Of a stretch of 64,000 bases of DNA, positions 37,530 to 46,442 are shown piece after piece. The DNA lies in assembly GCF_000014045.1 (NCBI RefSeq), contig NC_008209.1, positions 1,511,001 through 1,575,000 on the forward strand. Reading direction: 5' to 3'. Below the pieces are notes generated by a model. It made no database searches. It was given only the letters and a program-made list of their open reading frames with translations, and had not been told where the DNA came from. The position numbers were made by a program, and so were the translations under genes. The number at the start of each line of letters is the position of its first letter. Within the stretch, counting starts at the first letter, position 1. This DNA comes from Roseobacter denitrificans OCh 114. GTDB lineage: Bacteria > Pseudomonadota > Alphaproteobacteria > Rhodobacterales > Rhodobacteraceae.

Positions 37530-37640
37530 TGGTATCGTGTCTGTGACGCGTCCGGATCTGGTGTTGGTGACGCGCCTGAAAGTGGTATCGGTGACGTGTC
37601 GGTATCACGTCGGTATGTCGTCGGTGCGCCGGTGGCGCTT
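37530..37640. repeat. Degenerate short tandem repeats between lpd and the MAPEG gene
   Basis: The spacer holds several loose copies of GGTATCGGTGACG-like units (TTGGTATCGTGTCTGTGACG, GTGTTGGTGACG, GGTATCGGTGACGTG, CGGTATCACGTCGGTATG). No gene is seen. Function unknown; it may be slippage-derived spacer. Confidence 0.5.
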
Positions 37641-37657
37641 TTGGGTGTAAACTGGCA

Positions 37658-38047
37658 TCAAATCAGCCCTGCAATCAACAGCGCGGTTGTCGCGGCGATG
37701 CCGATCATCCAGATGATCGACCGCCAGGGGCTGAGGCCAAAGGCATAGGCGGGCACGTAAGCGATGCGCGCACCCAGATAGACCCACGCGCAGGCGGCGG
37801 TAAAGCCCGTGGATTGTCCCGAAATCGCAACGATGCCCACGGCAATCGAAAACAGCACCAGCCCTTCGAAGTGGTTGTTCATCGCCCGCTGTAAACGCGC
37901 TGCAACGCCGCTAAGTTGGACCGGCGTGTCGCGCGGCCCGAAGGCTGTTTTGGCATCAACCTGCATATTGGCGGCGACGGAATAGGCGCACATCTGGGCG
38001 ACCTGCAACAGCGCTGCCAGCGCAAGGACCGTCAGTTCAGGTGTCAT
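37658..38047 (-). CDS. MAPEG family membrane protein (first copy)
   Basis: 129 residues from the ATG at 38047. Four hydrophobic helices and the MAPEG-like pattern of a polar turn (RLQRAMNNHFEGL) then LGARIAYVPAYAFGL near the third helix are visible. The family includes glutathione-dependent membrane enzymes, but many bacterial members have no known activity. Its start overlaps the end of the upstream small gene by 11 bp. It is paralogous to 38317-38700. Confidence 0.85.
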   Translation of the reverse strand: MTPELTVLALAALLQVAQMCAYSVAANMQVDAKTAFGPRDTPVQLSGVAARLQRAMNNHFEGLVLFSIAVGIVAISGQSTGFTAACAWVYLGARIAYVPAYAFGLSPWRSIIWMIGIAATTALLIAGLI

Positions 38048-38306
38048 CTTTTCCACCGCGTTCTTTTGCGCGCAGATAAAGCGCGATGCCCCATGCGGAT
38101 GTGGCATAAAGCACGGCAAACCCTGTGCCGGTGGCGGATGCGCCGAGCAGGCTGGCCTTGGTATGGATCAGCAGGGCGATCACGCTCATGGCGCAGGCGA
38201 TCCGGACCGCTGCCGTTGCGGGCGCTTCAATCGCGAAGGCGATGAAGCGCAAGATCGGTTTCAGAAGCGGGGATGCCGGTGGTTCTGGGGATGGTTTCGT
38301 GGTCAC
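38037..38306 (-). CDS. Small predicted membrane protein between two MAPEG genes
   Basis: 89 residues. A Pro-rich N-terminus is followed by two hydrophobic segments (about 32-50 and 58-78) and a charged tail (RAKERGGKDD). No family recognised. The 3' end overlaps the downstream MAPEG start by 11 bp and the gene starts 10 bp after the upstream MAPEG gene, so all three are one unit. Confidence 0.7.
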   Translation of the reverse strand: MTTKPSPEPPASPLLKPILRFIAFAIEAPATAAVRIACAMSVIALLIHTKASLLGASATGTGFAVLYATSAWGIALYLRAKERGGKDDT

Positions 38307-38316
38307 GGGATCCCTT

Positions 38317-38700
38317 TCACAGCGACAGGAAATAGAGCAGTGCGGTCGACAGCAACCCGACCGTCCACGCGAGGCTGCGGATGCCCGTCAATCCGAAGGC
38401 ATAGGCGGGCAGGTAGACGAGGCGTGCGAGCAAAAACGCCTGCGCTGCGAGGAGGGACTGGTTGGTCGCGCTTTCGGTGATGACGATCAGCAGGACGGCA
38501 GGGGCAAAGAGCACCATGGCCGTGACCGAGTTGTTGAGCGCCCGTTCCAGCCGCCCCGCAATGCCCGACACCGTGCGCCCCTCATCCCGCGCGCCCAACA
38601 GGTAGCCCATGCCAAGCTGCGTCATGGCCCCCGTGGCTTGCAGGATCAGGGTGAGGATGACCAGAAGGCCGTAGAGAACGAGGATGGTGATTTCGGTCAT
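38317..38700 (-). CDS. MAPEG family membrane protein (second copy)
   Basis: 127 residues, four hydrophobic helices. The RLERALNNSVTAMVLFAPA turn and LARLVYLPAYAFGL match those of the other MAPEG gene in the cluster. The two copies are diverged, so this is an old duplication. Substrate unknown. It is the first gene of a three-gene set inside the odh-lpd run. Confidence 0.87.
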   Translation of the reverse strand: MTEITILVLYGLLVILTLILQATGAMTQLGMGYLLGARDEGRTVSGIAGRLERALNNSVTAMVLFAPAVLLIVITESATNQSLLAAQAFLLARLVYLPAYAFGLTGIRSLAWTVGLLSTALLYFLSL

Positions 38701-38769
38701 ATTGTTTGCCTTTCTCTTACAAACCTAAGCCGCGATACCGTTGATCAGCATTACAGTAGTGCCAGGCGG

Positions 38770-39108
38770 CTATCTGCATGTTCCCTGATACAATAGCATA
38801 CCACCCGTGTCGGCCCGGTCATTGATATCCCAGCCATTCTGGCAAATACCATTCTGCGCGACAAACTGGGCAATGTAGTCCTGCCGAACGTTTTCTTGTT
38901 GGCTCGGATCTACCAGACCATTCAAGCCATTGGTTGTAAACGCATATCTAAAGCCAGAGCTGCCATCTTGGCCACGTACTACCGTGCCGGTGCCACGGGC
39001 AATATCCAACGCCGTAGTTGTATTTCCTGACAATAACGCAACTTCTGTGGGTGTACAGGCTGCTAGGACAAGGGTTGCCAACCCCACAAACGGCACGAGT
39101 TTATACAT
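38770..39108 (-). CDS. Predicted lipoprotein of unknown function
   Basis: 112 residues from the ATG at 39108, chosen because it begins a lipoprotein signal (MYKLVPFVGLATLVLAAC, Cys18 in a LAAC lipobox). The mature domain has a GQDGSSGFRYAF stretch and two more Cys (in NGICQNGW and at the C-terminus, YQGTCR) that may pair. No family recognised. It follows odhB by 161 bp on the same strand. Base composition of the mature part seems lower in GC than the neighbours by eye. Confidence 0.75.
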   Translation of the reverse strand: MYKLVPFVGLATLVLAACTPTEVALLSGNTTTALDIARGTGTVVRGQDGSSGFRYAFTTNGLNGLVDPSQQENVRQDYIAQFVAQNGICQNGWDINDRADTGGMLLYQGTCR

Positions 39109-39269
39109 GGTGACACTCCTGAACAAGTTTTGCGTCTTCATATGGCGGGTGCATGTTGCAGGCCCTTGGGCTGACGACCCCTTCGACGTCAAAAGGTCCG
39201 CTGGACTTTTTGCAAGATGGCATGTGGCCCGAGTTTGGGCGCGGCTCCATGATTTCAAAAGTCAGCAGA

Positions 39270-40766
39270 TCACAAATCCATCAGCAAGCGCCGTGGATCT
39301 TCCAGCGCTTCCTTCACGCGCACGAGGAAGGTCACAGCACCCTTGCCGTCGACGATCCGGTGGTCATAGCTGAGCGCCAGATACATCATCGGGCGGATCA
39401 CGACCTGGCCATTGATCGCCATGGGGCGGTCCTGAATTTTATGCATGCCTAGGATGCCCGATTGCGGCGGGTTCAGGATCGGGGAACTCATCAGCGAGCC
39501 GTAAACCCCGCCGTTCGAGATCGTGAAGGTCCCGCCCTGCATTTCCGCCATGCTCAGCTTGCCGTCGCGCGCGCGCGCGCCTTTTTCGGCAATCGCCTGT
39601 TCGATGGCGTGGAACGACATGGCATCCGCATCGCGAATGACCGGCACCACAAGGCCCGTGGGCGTGCCCGCCGCGATGCCCATATGCACGAAGTTCTTAT
39701 AGACGATATCCGTGCCATCAATCTCTGCGTTGACCTCGGGCACCTCGCGCAGGGCGTGGCAGCAGGCCTTGGTAAAGAAGGACATGAACCCCAGCTTGAC
39801 CCCGTGCTTTTTGAGAAACAGGTCTTTGTATTCGTTGCGCAGGGCCATCACCTCGGTCATGTCGACCTCGTTGTAGGTGGTGAGCATGGCGGCGGTGTTC
39901 TGACTGTCCTTGAGGCGCTTGGCGATGGTCTGGCGCAGACGGGTCATCTTCACCCGCTCCTCGCGGCTTGCATCATCGGCAGAGACAGGGGCACGCGGGG
40001 CGGGCGCAGTCGCCGCAGGCGCTGGGGCCGAAGCCGCAGCAGCAATGGCCTGACTTACGTCTTCCTTCATGATGCGCCCGTCGCGGCCCGTGCCGGTGAC
40101 CTGATCAGGGCTCAGACCGGCCTGCGCCATGGCTTTCTTGGCGGATGGGGCGTCTTCGACGTCCTTGCTCCCGCTTGCGGCGGGCGCTGCGGGGGCAGGT
40201 GTGGCGGCGGCTGCTGCCGGGGCGGAGGTGGCCCCATCGCCTGAAGACAGGACAGCCAGTTTGCCTCCCGCGGCGACGGTCTCGCCTTCGGGTGCAAGGA
40301 TTTCACTCAGGGTGCCGGCGGCGGGGGCGGGGACCTCGACGCTGACCTTGTCGGTCTCCAGCTCGCAGAGCATTTCATCCTGCGCCACGCTGTCGCCGAC
40401 GGCTTTGAACCACGTGCTGACCGTTGCTTCGGTCACGGACTCGCCGAGCGTCGGCACCATCACATCGACGGAGGCGGATGCGGCAGCCGATGTTGGGGCG
40501 GAATTCTCAGCCGGGGCCTGTGCTGCCGCCCCTTCGGAAATGGTCGCAAGCAGCGCATTGACGCCGACGGTTTCGCCTTCGCCTGCCACGATCTCACCCA
40601 ATGTGCCCGCCATGGGCGAGGGCACTTCGACCGTGACCTTATCCGTTTCCAATTCGCAGAGCATTTCGTCCACGGCCACAGCCTCACCAGGCTTCTTGAA
40701 CCAGGTGGCGACGGTGGCCTCGGTGACGGATTCGCCCAATGTTGGTACGCGTACTTCAGTGGTCAT
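39270..40766 (-). CDS. odhB: Dihydrolipoamide succinyltransferase (E2 of 2-oxoglutarate dehydrogenase) with two lipoyl domains
   Basis: 498 residues; the usual single-lipoyl enzyme is about 400. It moves succinyl groups from E1 via lipoate to CoA in the TCA cycle. Domains: lipoyl 1 (about 1-78, ETDKVTVEV with Lys43), an Ala-rich linker, lipoyl 2 (about 99-176, ETDKVSVEV with Lys140), a second Ala/Pro linker, an E1/E3-binding domain (about 207-240, TGTGRDGRI) and the catalytic domain (265-498) ending with SYDHRIVDG, which holds the active His. The ATG lies 3 bp after the sucA stop. Confidence 0.96.
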   Translation of the reverse strand: MTTEVRVPTLGESVTEATVATWFKKPGEAVAVDEMLCELETDKVTVEVPSPMAGTLGEIVAGEGETVGVNALLATISEGAAAQAPAENSAPTSAAASASVDVMVPTLGESVTEATVSTWFKAVGDSVAQDEMLCELETDKVSVEVPAPAAGTLSEILAPEGETVAAGGKLAVLSSGDGATSAPAAAAATPAPAAPAASGSKDVEDAPSAKKAMAQAGLSPDQVTGTGRDGRIMKEDVSQAIAAAASAPAPAATAPAPRAPVSADDASREERVKMTRLRQTIAKRLKDSQNTAAMLTTYNEVDMTEVMALRNEYKDLFLKKHGVKLGFMSFFTKACCHALREVPEVNAEIDGTDIVYKNFVHMGIAAGTPTGLVVPVIRDADAMSFHAIEQAIAEKGARARDGKLSMAEMQGGTFTISNGGVYGSLMSSPILNPPQSGILGMHKIQDRPMAINGQVVIRPMMYLALSYDHRIVDGKGAVTFLVRVKEALEDPRRLLMDL

Positions 40767-40769
40767 GTC

Positions 40770-43730
40770 TTAGTTTCCTTCAATCGTCAGCGCTTCGTTC
40801 ACGAGGGCTGCTTGCTGTGCGTTGTGCTGAGAGGCCAGTCCGGTCGCGGGCGAGGCGGAGGTGGCGCGGCCCACATAGATCGGCCTTGGGTGTTTGGCTT
40901 TGATGCGGCCCAGAACCCATTCGATGTTGGGTTCGATAAAGGTCCATGCGCCCTGGTTCTTGGGCTCTTCCTGACACCAGACAACCTCGGCCTGTTTGAA
41001 GCGTTCAAGCTCCTTGACCGCAGATTGCGCGGGGAAAGGATAGAACTGCTCAACCCGCAGGATGTAGATGTCATCGATCCCGCGTTCGTCGCGTTCCTCA
41101 AGCAGGTCGTAATAGACCTTGCCCGAACACATCACGACGCGTCTGATTTTCTTGTCCGGCACCAGTTCGGTTTTGGAATTGCCCTGCTGCGCATCGTCCC
41201 ACATCAGGCGGTGGAAGCTGGAACCGGTGGTGAATTCCTCGGCCGTGCTGACCGCGAGCTTGTGGCGCAGCAGCGATTTCGGGGTCATCAGGATCAGCGG
41301 CTTGCGGAAGGAGCGGTGAATCTGACGCCGCAGGATGTGGAAATAGTTGGCCGGTGTCGTGCAATTGGCAACGATCCAGTTGTCCTGACCGCACATTTGC
41401 AAAAACCGTTCCAGCCGGGCGGAGGAGTGCTCCGGCCCTTGCCCCTCGAACCCGTGGGGCAGCAGGCAGACAAGGCCCGACATGCGCAGCCATTTGCTTT
41501 CACCCGAAGAAATGAACTGGTCGAACATGATCTGCGCGCCATTGGCAAAGTCACCGAATTGCGCTTCCCAGAGCGTCAGCGCGTTGGGTTCGGCCATGGA
41601 ATACCCGTATTCGAACCCGAGCACCGCATACTCCGACAGCATCGAGTCGATGACCTCATATTGGGCCTGCCCGGATTTGATGTTGTTGAGCGGATAGAAG
41701 CGCTCTTCGGTGTTCTGGTTCACCAGACCGGAGTGGCGCTGCGAAAAGGTGCCGCGCGTGCTGTCCTGCCCGGCAAGGCGCACAGGGTAGCCCTCGGTCA
41801 GCAGCGAGCCGAAGGCCAGCGCCTCGGCGGTTGCCCAGTCAAACCCCTTGCCCGTGTCGAACATCTGCTTCTTGGCCTCCAGCAGACGCCCGACCGTCTT
41901 GTGGATCGGATAGTCGTCCGGTGCTGTGTAAAGGGCCTTGCCCACCTCGGCCATCGTGGCCTTGGAGATCGCCGTCTTGCCGCGCTGGTACTGGTTTTTC
42001 TGTTTGTCCAGATGTGACCATTTCCCGTCAAGCCAGTCCGCCTTGTTCGGGCGATACTCTTTTCCGGCCTCGAACTCTTCGTTCATATAGGCCTGAAACG
42101 CGGCTTTCATGTCTTCGATCTCGCCTTCGGGGATCAGCCCGTCCTTGACCAGCCGTTCAGTGTAAAGGCTGAGCGTGGTTTTATGGCCCTTGATCTTCTT
42201 GTACATCATCGGGTTGGTGAACATCGGCTCATCGCCTTCGTTATGACCAAACCGGCGGTAGCAGAAGATATCAATTACCACATCTCTCTTGAACTTCTGG
42301 CGGAATTCCGTCGCGACCTTGGCCGCATGAACGACCGCCTCCGGATCATCCCCGTTGACGTGGAAAATGGGCGCTTCGACCACCAGCGCATTGTCTGTCG
42401 GATAGGGTGAGGAGCGTGAAAAATGCGGTGCCGTGGTAAAGCCGATCTGGTTATTGACCACGATATGCATGGTGCCGCCCGTCCGGTGCCCGCGCAGACC
42501 GGAAAGCGCGAAACATTCCGCCACGACCCCTTGTCCGGCAAAGGCCGCATCGCCGTGCAACAGGATCGGCATGACGCTGGTGCGGTCCGGATCGTTGTTC
42601 TGATCCTGCTTGGCACGGCACTTGCCCAGAACCACAGGGTTGACCGCCTCAAGGTGGCTGGGGTTGGCTGTCAGGCTCAGGTGCACCGTGTTGCCGTCAA
42701 ACTCGCGATCCGAGGACGCGCCCAGGTGATATTTTACGTCTCCTGAACCATCCACGTCTTCGGGCTTGAAACTGCCGCCCTGAAATTCGTTGAAAATGGC
42801 GCGGTAGGGTTTGGCCATCACATTGGCCAGCACCGACAGCCGCCCCCGGTGGGGCATGCCGATCACGATGTCGCGCACACCCAGCGCGCCGCCGCGTTTG
42901 ATGATCTGTTCCATCGCGGGCACGAGGCTTTCGCCGCCATCAAGGCCGAACCGTTTGGTGCCCATGTATTTGACGTGGAGGAATTTCTCAAAACCCTCTG
43001 CCTCAACCAGTTTGGACAGGATCGCCTTGCGCCCTTCGCGGGTGAAGGCGACTTCCTTGCCGAACCCCTCGATCCGCTCCTTGAGCCAGCCGGCTTCTTC
43101 GGGGTTGGAAATGTGCATGTATTGCAGCGCAAAGGTCCCGCAGTAGGTCCGCTTTACGATCGACAGGATTTCGCGCATCGACGCCATTTCAAGGCCAAGC
43201 ACCTTGTCGATGAAGATCGGGCGATCCATGTCCGCCTCAGTGAACCCGTAGGATTTGGGGTCAAGTTCGGGGTGGGGGGTCTGCTCGCGCATGCCCAGCG
43301 GGTCCAGATCGGCCACAAGGTGACCCCGGATGCGGTAGGCGCGGATCAGCATCAGCGCGCGGATGGAATCCAGCACCGCACGTTTGATCTGCTCATCTGT
43401 AACTTCGACACCCTGCTCGGCGGCTTTGGCCTGAATTTTGCCAGCGGCCGCTTGGACCTCGGGCTCCGGCGCCCATTCACCGGTCAGCGCTGCGGTCAGA
43501 TCGTCACCGGGCTGGGGTGGCCAGTCGCTGCGCGCCCAGGATGGCCCCTGTGCCTCGCGTTTGACCGAAACCTCATCATCGCCCATGGCTTTGAAAAACG
43601 CCTGCCATGCCGCGTCGACCGCCGAGGGGTCATTGGCATAGCGCGCATACATCTGTTCGAGATATTCCGCGTTGTGCCCCTGCATGAAGGAGGACGCATG
43701 GAACTGGTCGTTGGCGGGATGGTCGGTCAT
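40770..43730 (-). CDS. sucA: 2-oxoglutarate dehydrogenase E1 component
   Basis: 986 residues, normal length. The thiamine-diphosphate enzyme decarboxylates 2-oxoglutarate and passes succinyl to OdhB. Seen: an N-terminal segment NAEYLEQMYARYANDP, GMPHRGRLSVLANV, HLGASSDREFDG, GDAAFAGQGVVAE, NNQIGFTT, and the metal/cofactor region IDIFCYRRFGHNEGDEP. The C-terminal half has the transketolase-like QEEPKNQGAW. Its ATG overlaps the TGA of the DUF805 gene upstream, and odhB follows after 3 bp. Confidence 0.97.
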   Translation of the reverse strand: MTDHPANDQFHASSFMQGHNAEYLEQMYARYANDPSAVDAAWQAFFKAMGDDEVSVKREAQGPSWARSDWPPQPGDDLTAALTGEWAPEPEVQAAAGKIQAKAAEQGVEVTDEQIKRAVLDSIRALMLIRAYRIRGHLVADLDPLGMREQTPHPELDPKSYGFTEADMDRPIFIDKVLGLEMASMREILSIVKRTYCGTFALQYMHISNPEEAGWLKERIEGFGKEVAFTREGRKAILSKLVEAEGFEKFLHVKYMGTKRFGLDGGESLVPAMEQIIKRGGALGVRDIVIGMPHRGRLSVLANVMAKPYRAIFNEFQGGSFKPEDVDGSGDVKYHLGASSDREFDGNTVHLSLTANPSHLEAVNPVVLGKCRAKQDQNNDPDRTSVMPILLHGDAAFAGQGVVAECFALSGLRGHRTGGTMHIVVNNQIGFTTAPHFSRSSPYPTDNALVVEAPIFHVNGDDPEAVVHAAKVATEFRQKFKRDVVIDIFCYRRFGHNEGDEPMFTNPMMYKKIKGHKTTLSLYTERLVKDGLIPEGEIEDMKAAFQAYMNEEFEAGKEYRPNKADWLDGKWSHLDKQKNQYQRGKTAISKATMAEVGKALYTAPDDYPIHKTVGRLLEAKKQMFDTGKGFDWATAEALAFGSLLTEGYPVRLAGQDSTRGTFSQRHSGLVNQNTEERFYPLNNIKSGQAQYEVIDSMLSEYAVLGFEYGYSMAEPNALTLWEAQFGDFANGAQIMFDQFISSGESKWLRMSGLVCLLPHGFEGQGPEHSSARLERFLQMCGQDNWIVANCTTPANYFHILRRQIHRSFRKPLILMTPKSLLRHKLAVSTAEEFTTGSSFHRLMWDDAQQGNSKTELVPDKKIRRVVMCSGKVYYDLLEERDERGIDDIYILRVEQFYPFPAQSAVKELERFKQAEVVWCQEEPKNQGAWTFIEPNIEWVLGRIKAKHPRPIYVGRATSASPATGLASQHNAQQAALVNEALTIEGN

Positions 43731-44233
43731 TGGGATACCTCATTTGGGTTGGGACCGTAGGTGTTGGGGCCGGGTTGAGACGGGCGAGTGAGCCAGAAGA
43801 CTACGATGAATGGCGAAAGTGCTACGACGATCAGCGAAATGATCACGATGATCCCGAAGGCACCCTCAAATAAAGATGCAGGGTCGGAGCTGGTGAGAAG
43901 CTCAGTGCCTCCAAAAAGACCGATGAAAATGGATAGCCCAACAATCGCGATCAACGGATAAAACAGATAGACACCCGACCGCCCGCTGTCGTGCATGCGA
44001 CGCCAGCCAACGGCGAGAGTTGGAACAAAAGTAGCCAGGTTGAAGGCTCCGGACAGCAGGGTCGGGCCGTCGGGGGTGCCCGATGCTCCGTTGATGAACC
44101 CCTCAATAAAACCGAAAAACAAACCGCCCAAGATAGTGAACAGGAAAAACCACCAGTATTCTGATCGCGATGCACGGCCGGAGAACGTGAAGTATTTTCG
44201 AAAGCAGGTTTTGATGGATTGGGTGAAGGTCAT
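43727..44233 (-). CDS. DUF805 family membrane protein
   Basis: 168 residues from the ATG at 44233; the open frame extends upstream through repeat DNA but that part is not conserved-looking. The DUF805 start pattern (CFRKYFTFSGRASRSEYWWF) is clear, then four hydrophobic helices and VGWRRMHDSGRSG between helices. Function unknown. Its stop overlaps the sucA ATG (ATGA), so it sits at the head of the sucA-odhB unit. Confidence 0.88.
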   Translation of the reverse strand: MTFTQSIKTCFRKYFTFSGRASRSEYWWFFLFTILGGLFFGFIEGFINGASGTPDGPTLLSGAFNLATFVPTLAVGWRRMHDSGRSGVYLFYPLIAIVGLSIFIGLFGGTELLTSSDPASLFEGAFGIIVIISLIVVALSPFIVVFWLTRPSQPGPNTYGPNPNEVSQ

Positions 44234-44435
44234 TGAGCGCACCCTTCCGCCTGGCGGGTACCGCCGGGCAGCGCCCGAACCGCCCTCACGGGGCGGGCGC
44301 TTCGCTTCCTTAGCCTCGGTTCGGGCACTGCCCTCTGTGCGCAAGTCCAACGCTTGAGTGCTGGCCGGGGCTCCGCCCGTTCGCCGCTCGAAAGCGCCAT
44401 TGGCGCATTCGCTTCGCTTATGCTCGGATCGCGAT
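44234..44435. repeat. GC-rich hairpin-forming spacer between sucD and DUF805 gene
   Basis: No gene is seen. A near-perfect 17-bp inverted repeat, GGGCAGCGCCCGAACCG (44266-44282) and CGGTTCGGGCACTGCCC (44317-44333), encloses a further GC-rich stem. A second block (about 44365-44430) is also rich in GCG/CGC. It could act as a processing stem, attenuator or dispersed repeat between sucD and sucA-odhB. Confidence 0.6.
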
Positions 44436-45323
44436 TCACCCCTTCGCAATCGCTTCCTGAACCGCTTCGCCCAGCGTTGCGGGGCTGTCGGCGACGACGA
44501 TGCCAGCGGCGCGCATGGCGTCGATCTTATCCTCGGCACCGCCCTTGCCACCGGCAACAATCGCACCTGCGTGGCCCATGCGACGACCGGGAGGGGCTGT
44601 GCGGCCCGCGATGAATCCGGCAGTCGGCTTCCAGCGGCCCTTTTTCTTTTCATCGGCGAGGAACTGTGCCGCGTCTTCCTCGGCGGAGCCGCCAATTTCG
44701 CCGATCATGATGATGCTGGTGGTCTCTGGGTCCGCAAGGAACATTTCCAAAACGTCGATGTGCTCGGTGCCCTTGATCGGATCACCACCAATGCCGACGG
44801 CGGTGGACTGGCCCAGCCCCAGATCGGTGGTCTGCTTGACCGCCTCATAGGTCAGCGTGCCGGAGCGTGACACGACACCGCAAGATCCACGCTTGTGGAT
44901 ATGTCCCGGCATAATGCCGATTTTACACGCATCCGGCGTGATAACCCCGGGACAATTCGGGCCAATCAGTCGGGATTTGGACCCCTCAAGCGCGCGCTGC
45001 ACCTTCATCATGTCCAGCACCGGGATGCCTTCGGTGATGCAGACGATGAGTTCCATCTCGGCATCAATCGCCTCAAGGATGCTGTCGGCGGCAAAGGGGG
45101 GCGGCACATAGATCACGGAGGCGTTGGCCTCGGTCGCATGTTTCGCCTCATGCACGGAGTTGAACACCGGCAGGTCCAGATGCGTCTGTCCGCCCTTGCC
45201 GGGGGTCACGCCGCCCACCATTTTTGTCCCGTAAGCGATGGCCTGTTCGGAGTGAAAGGTGCCCTGCGAGCCGGTCAGACCCTGACAGATCACCTTGGTG
45301 TTTTCGTCGATAAGTACGGCCAT
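44436..45323 (-). CDS. sucD: Succinyl-CoA synthetase alpha subunit
   Basis: 295 residues, normal length. With SucC it makes succinate, CoA and ATP/GTP from succinyl-CoA. Seen: the CoA-binding N-terminus ([20 protein letters not shown]), [25 protein letters not shown] and the phospho-histidine region [11 protein letters not shown] near residue 250. The beta subunit gene sucC lies about 1.66 kb upstream with small genes between, unlike the usual adjacent sucCD pair. A partial copy of this gene's 5' end lies at 46443-46547. Confidence 0.97.
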   Translation of the reverse strand: MAVLIDENTKVICQGLTGSQGTFHSEQAIAYGTKMVGGVTPGKGGQTHLDLPVFNSVHEAKHATEANASVIYVPPPFAADSILEAIDAEMELIVCITEGIPVLDMMKVQRALEGSKSRLIGPNCPGVITPDACKIGIMPGHIHKRGSCGVVSRSGTLTYEAVKQTTDLGLGQSTAVGIGGDPIKGTEHIDVLEMFLADPETTSIIMIGEIGGSAEEDAAQFLADEKKKGRWKPTAGFIAGRTAPPGRRMGHAGAIVAGGKGGAEDKIDAMRAAGIVVADSPATLGEAVQEAIAKG

Positions 45324-45338
45324 TTTGTTTCCTTTGAC

Positions 45339-45851
45339 TTACATTTGAATGGCGATGGCACTGGTGCCATCATTGAGGCAATCGCCGCTGTTGCCAGCGG
45401 CGGAATAGGTGACGCGGATCAGCGTTTGCGGCGCAAAAATCGACAGCCCGTCACAGGGGGCGACGGGTTGGTTCATGTCGCGTTCGGGATGGCCCTGCGT
45501 GACCATGCCGGGAAAAAGCATCTGAGCGAGCTTCAGGCCCATTTCCTCGGCCAGCGCGAGGGGAACATCGCCAGAGGCCATGTGGCAATAGCCTTCGGGA
45601 CCTGAAGTGCGGAACCCGCCGCTGACGCCGGGTGCGTCAAAATCTAGGACATCCGCATCATGGCTCTGGCGCAGCGCGAAACCGGCCTGCGCGAACCCCT
45701 GCCGGAGCGTTTCTTCGCTGCGGTACTTGCGCAAACAGATCTCCATTGCCAGCCGCATGTTTTGCATGCCGACCTTGAGCGAGCCTTGCGCGGTGAGCGG
45801 CATCGGAAGCAGCGCCACGACGGCGGCGGGGATAAGGGCGAGGCGGATCAT
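45339..45851 (-). CDS. Hypothetical exported protein, 170 residues
   Basis: An N-terminal signal peptide (MIRLALIPAAVVALLPMPLTAQ) is followed by a compact domain with four Cys (EICLRK, GYCHMA, VAPCDG, GDCLND) that may form disulfides. No family recognised. The start overlaps the stop of the next upstream gene by 4 bp (ATGA), and sucD begins 15 bp downstream, so it belongs to the sucC-sucD run. Confidence 0.75.
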   Translation of the reverse strand: MIRLALIPAAVVALLPMPLTAQGSLKVGMQNMRLAMEICLRKYRSEETLRQGFAQAGFALRQSHDADVLDFDAPGVSGGFRTSGPEGYCHMASGDVPLALAEEMGLKLAQMLFPGMVTQGHPERDMNQPVAPCDGLSIFAPQTLIRVTYSAAGNSGDCLNDGTSAIAIQM

Positions 45852-46429
45852 TCGTTCGCCCCCAGTGATACGTGGGTCGAGACGGTGAAGAGCACCTGCG
45901 GGGAACTCATTTCGATCACGATGAGGTCCGCACGCGCGCCAAGCGCGCCTTCGAGCAGGAATTTCTTGTAGGTCTGCGAGACCCCATCTACGTCACCCTC
46001 GGCATCGTCATTCGGGTCAAACAGCGTTAGAGCCGTGAAGCCGCCCGCCATGCGCATGCTGCCGTCAGCTGGCAGGATCTGGCGCAGGGTTGCTTCCATG
46101 GCATCCGAGTTGAAGGTGTGATCGGGGCTGGTCCGGGCGATCTGGCAATAGACATGCGCCGATTGCGTGCCAACGGCGACTTCGATCAGGCGATACTGTC
46201 CGAGCCCCCAGCGCCCCTGATGACGCCGAAACAGGCGACCATCTGCCGATTGCTCCTGCCTGAGATATTGCAGATTTGCCGGAGGTTGCGCCATGGCCGC
46301 CACCGGATTTTCAAGAAACGGCGCGCAGGTACTGGAAAAGTCGTTCCAAAGATCCGTCAGAATCGCGCTGGGCGCCTGCGCTGCGGCAGGGCCTGCAAGG
46401 CAGAGAGATATGGCGAGGGCACGGATCAT
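45848..46429 (-). CDS. Hypothetical exported protein, 193 residues
   Basis: Signal peptide (MIRALAISLCLAGPAAAQA) and a mature domain with a SSTCAPFLENP stretch, QEQSADGRLFRR and ALTLFDPNDDAEGD. Two Cys remain in the mature part. No family recognised. Coupled by a 4-bp overlap to the next gene. The shared layout (signal, small Cys domain) suggests the pair may be distant relatives or partners in the periplasm. Confidence 0.75.
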   Translation of the reverse strand: MIRALAISLCLAGPAAAQAPSAILTDLWNDFSSTCAPFLENPVAAMAQPPANLQYLRQEQSADGRLFRRHQGRWGLGQYRLIEVAVGTQSAHVYCQIARTSPDHTFNSDAMEATLRQILPADGSMRMAGGFTALTLFDPNDDAEGDVDGVSQTYKKFLLEGALGARADLIVIEMSSPQVLFTVSTHVSLGANE

Positions 46430-46442
46430 TATTCAACCGATC

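Noticed and set aside
39564..39581. CGCGCG run in odhB as a possible Z-DNA or slippage site
   Set aside because: It encodes ordinary Ala/Arg codons (GARARDG) of the catalytic domain and the frame is intact.
43727..44696. Extended 322-residue start for the DUF805 gene
   Set aside because: The extra N-terminal 154 residues come from the hairpin repeat and the end of sucD read in another frame; the DUF805 domain starts at the ATG at 44233.
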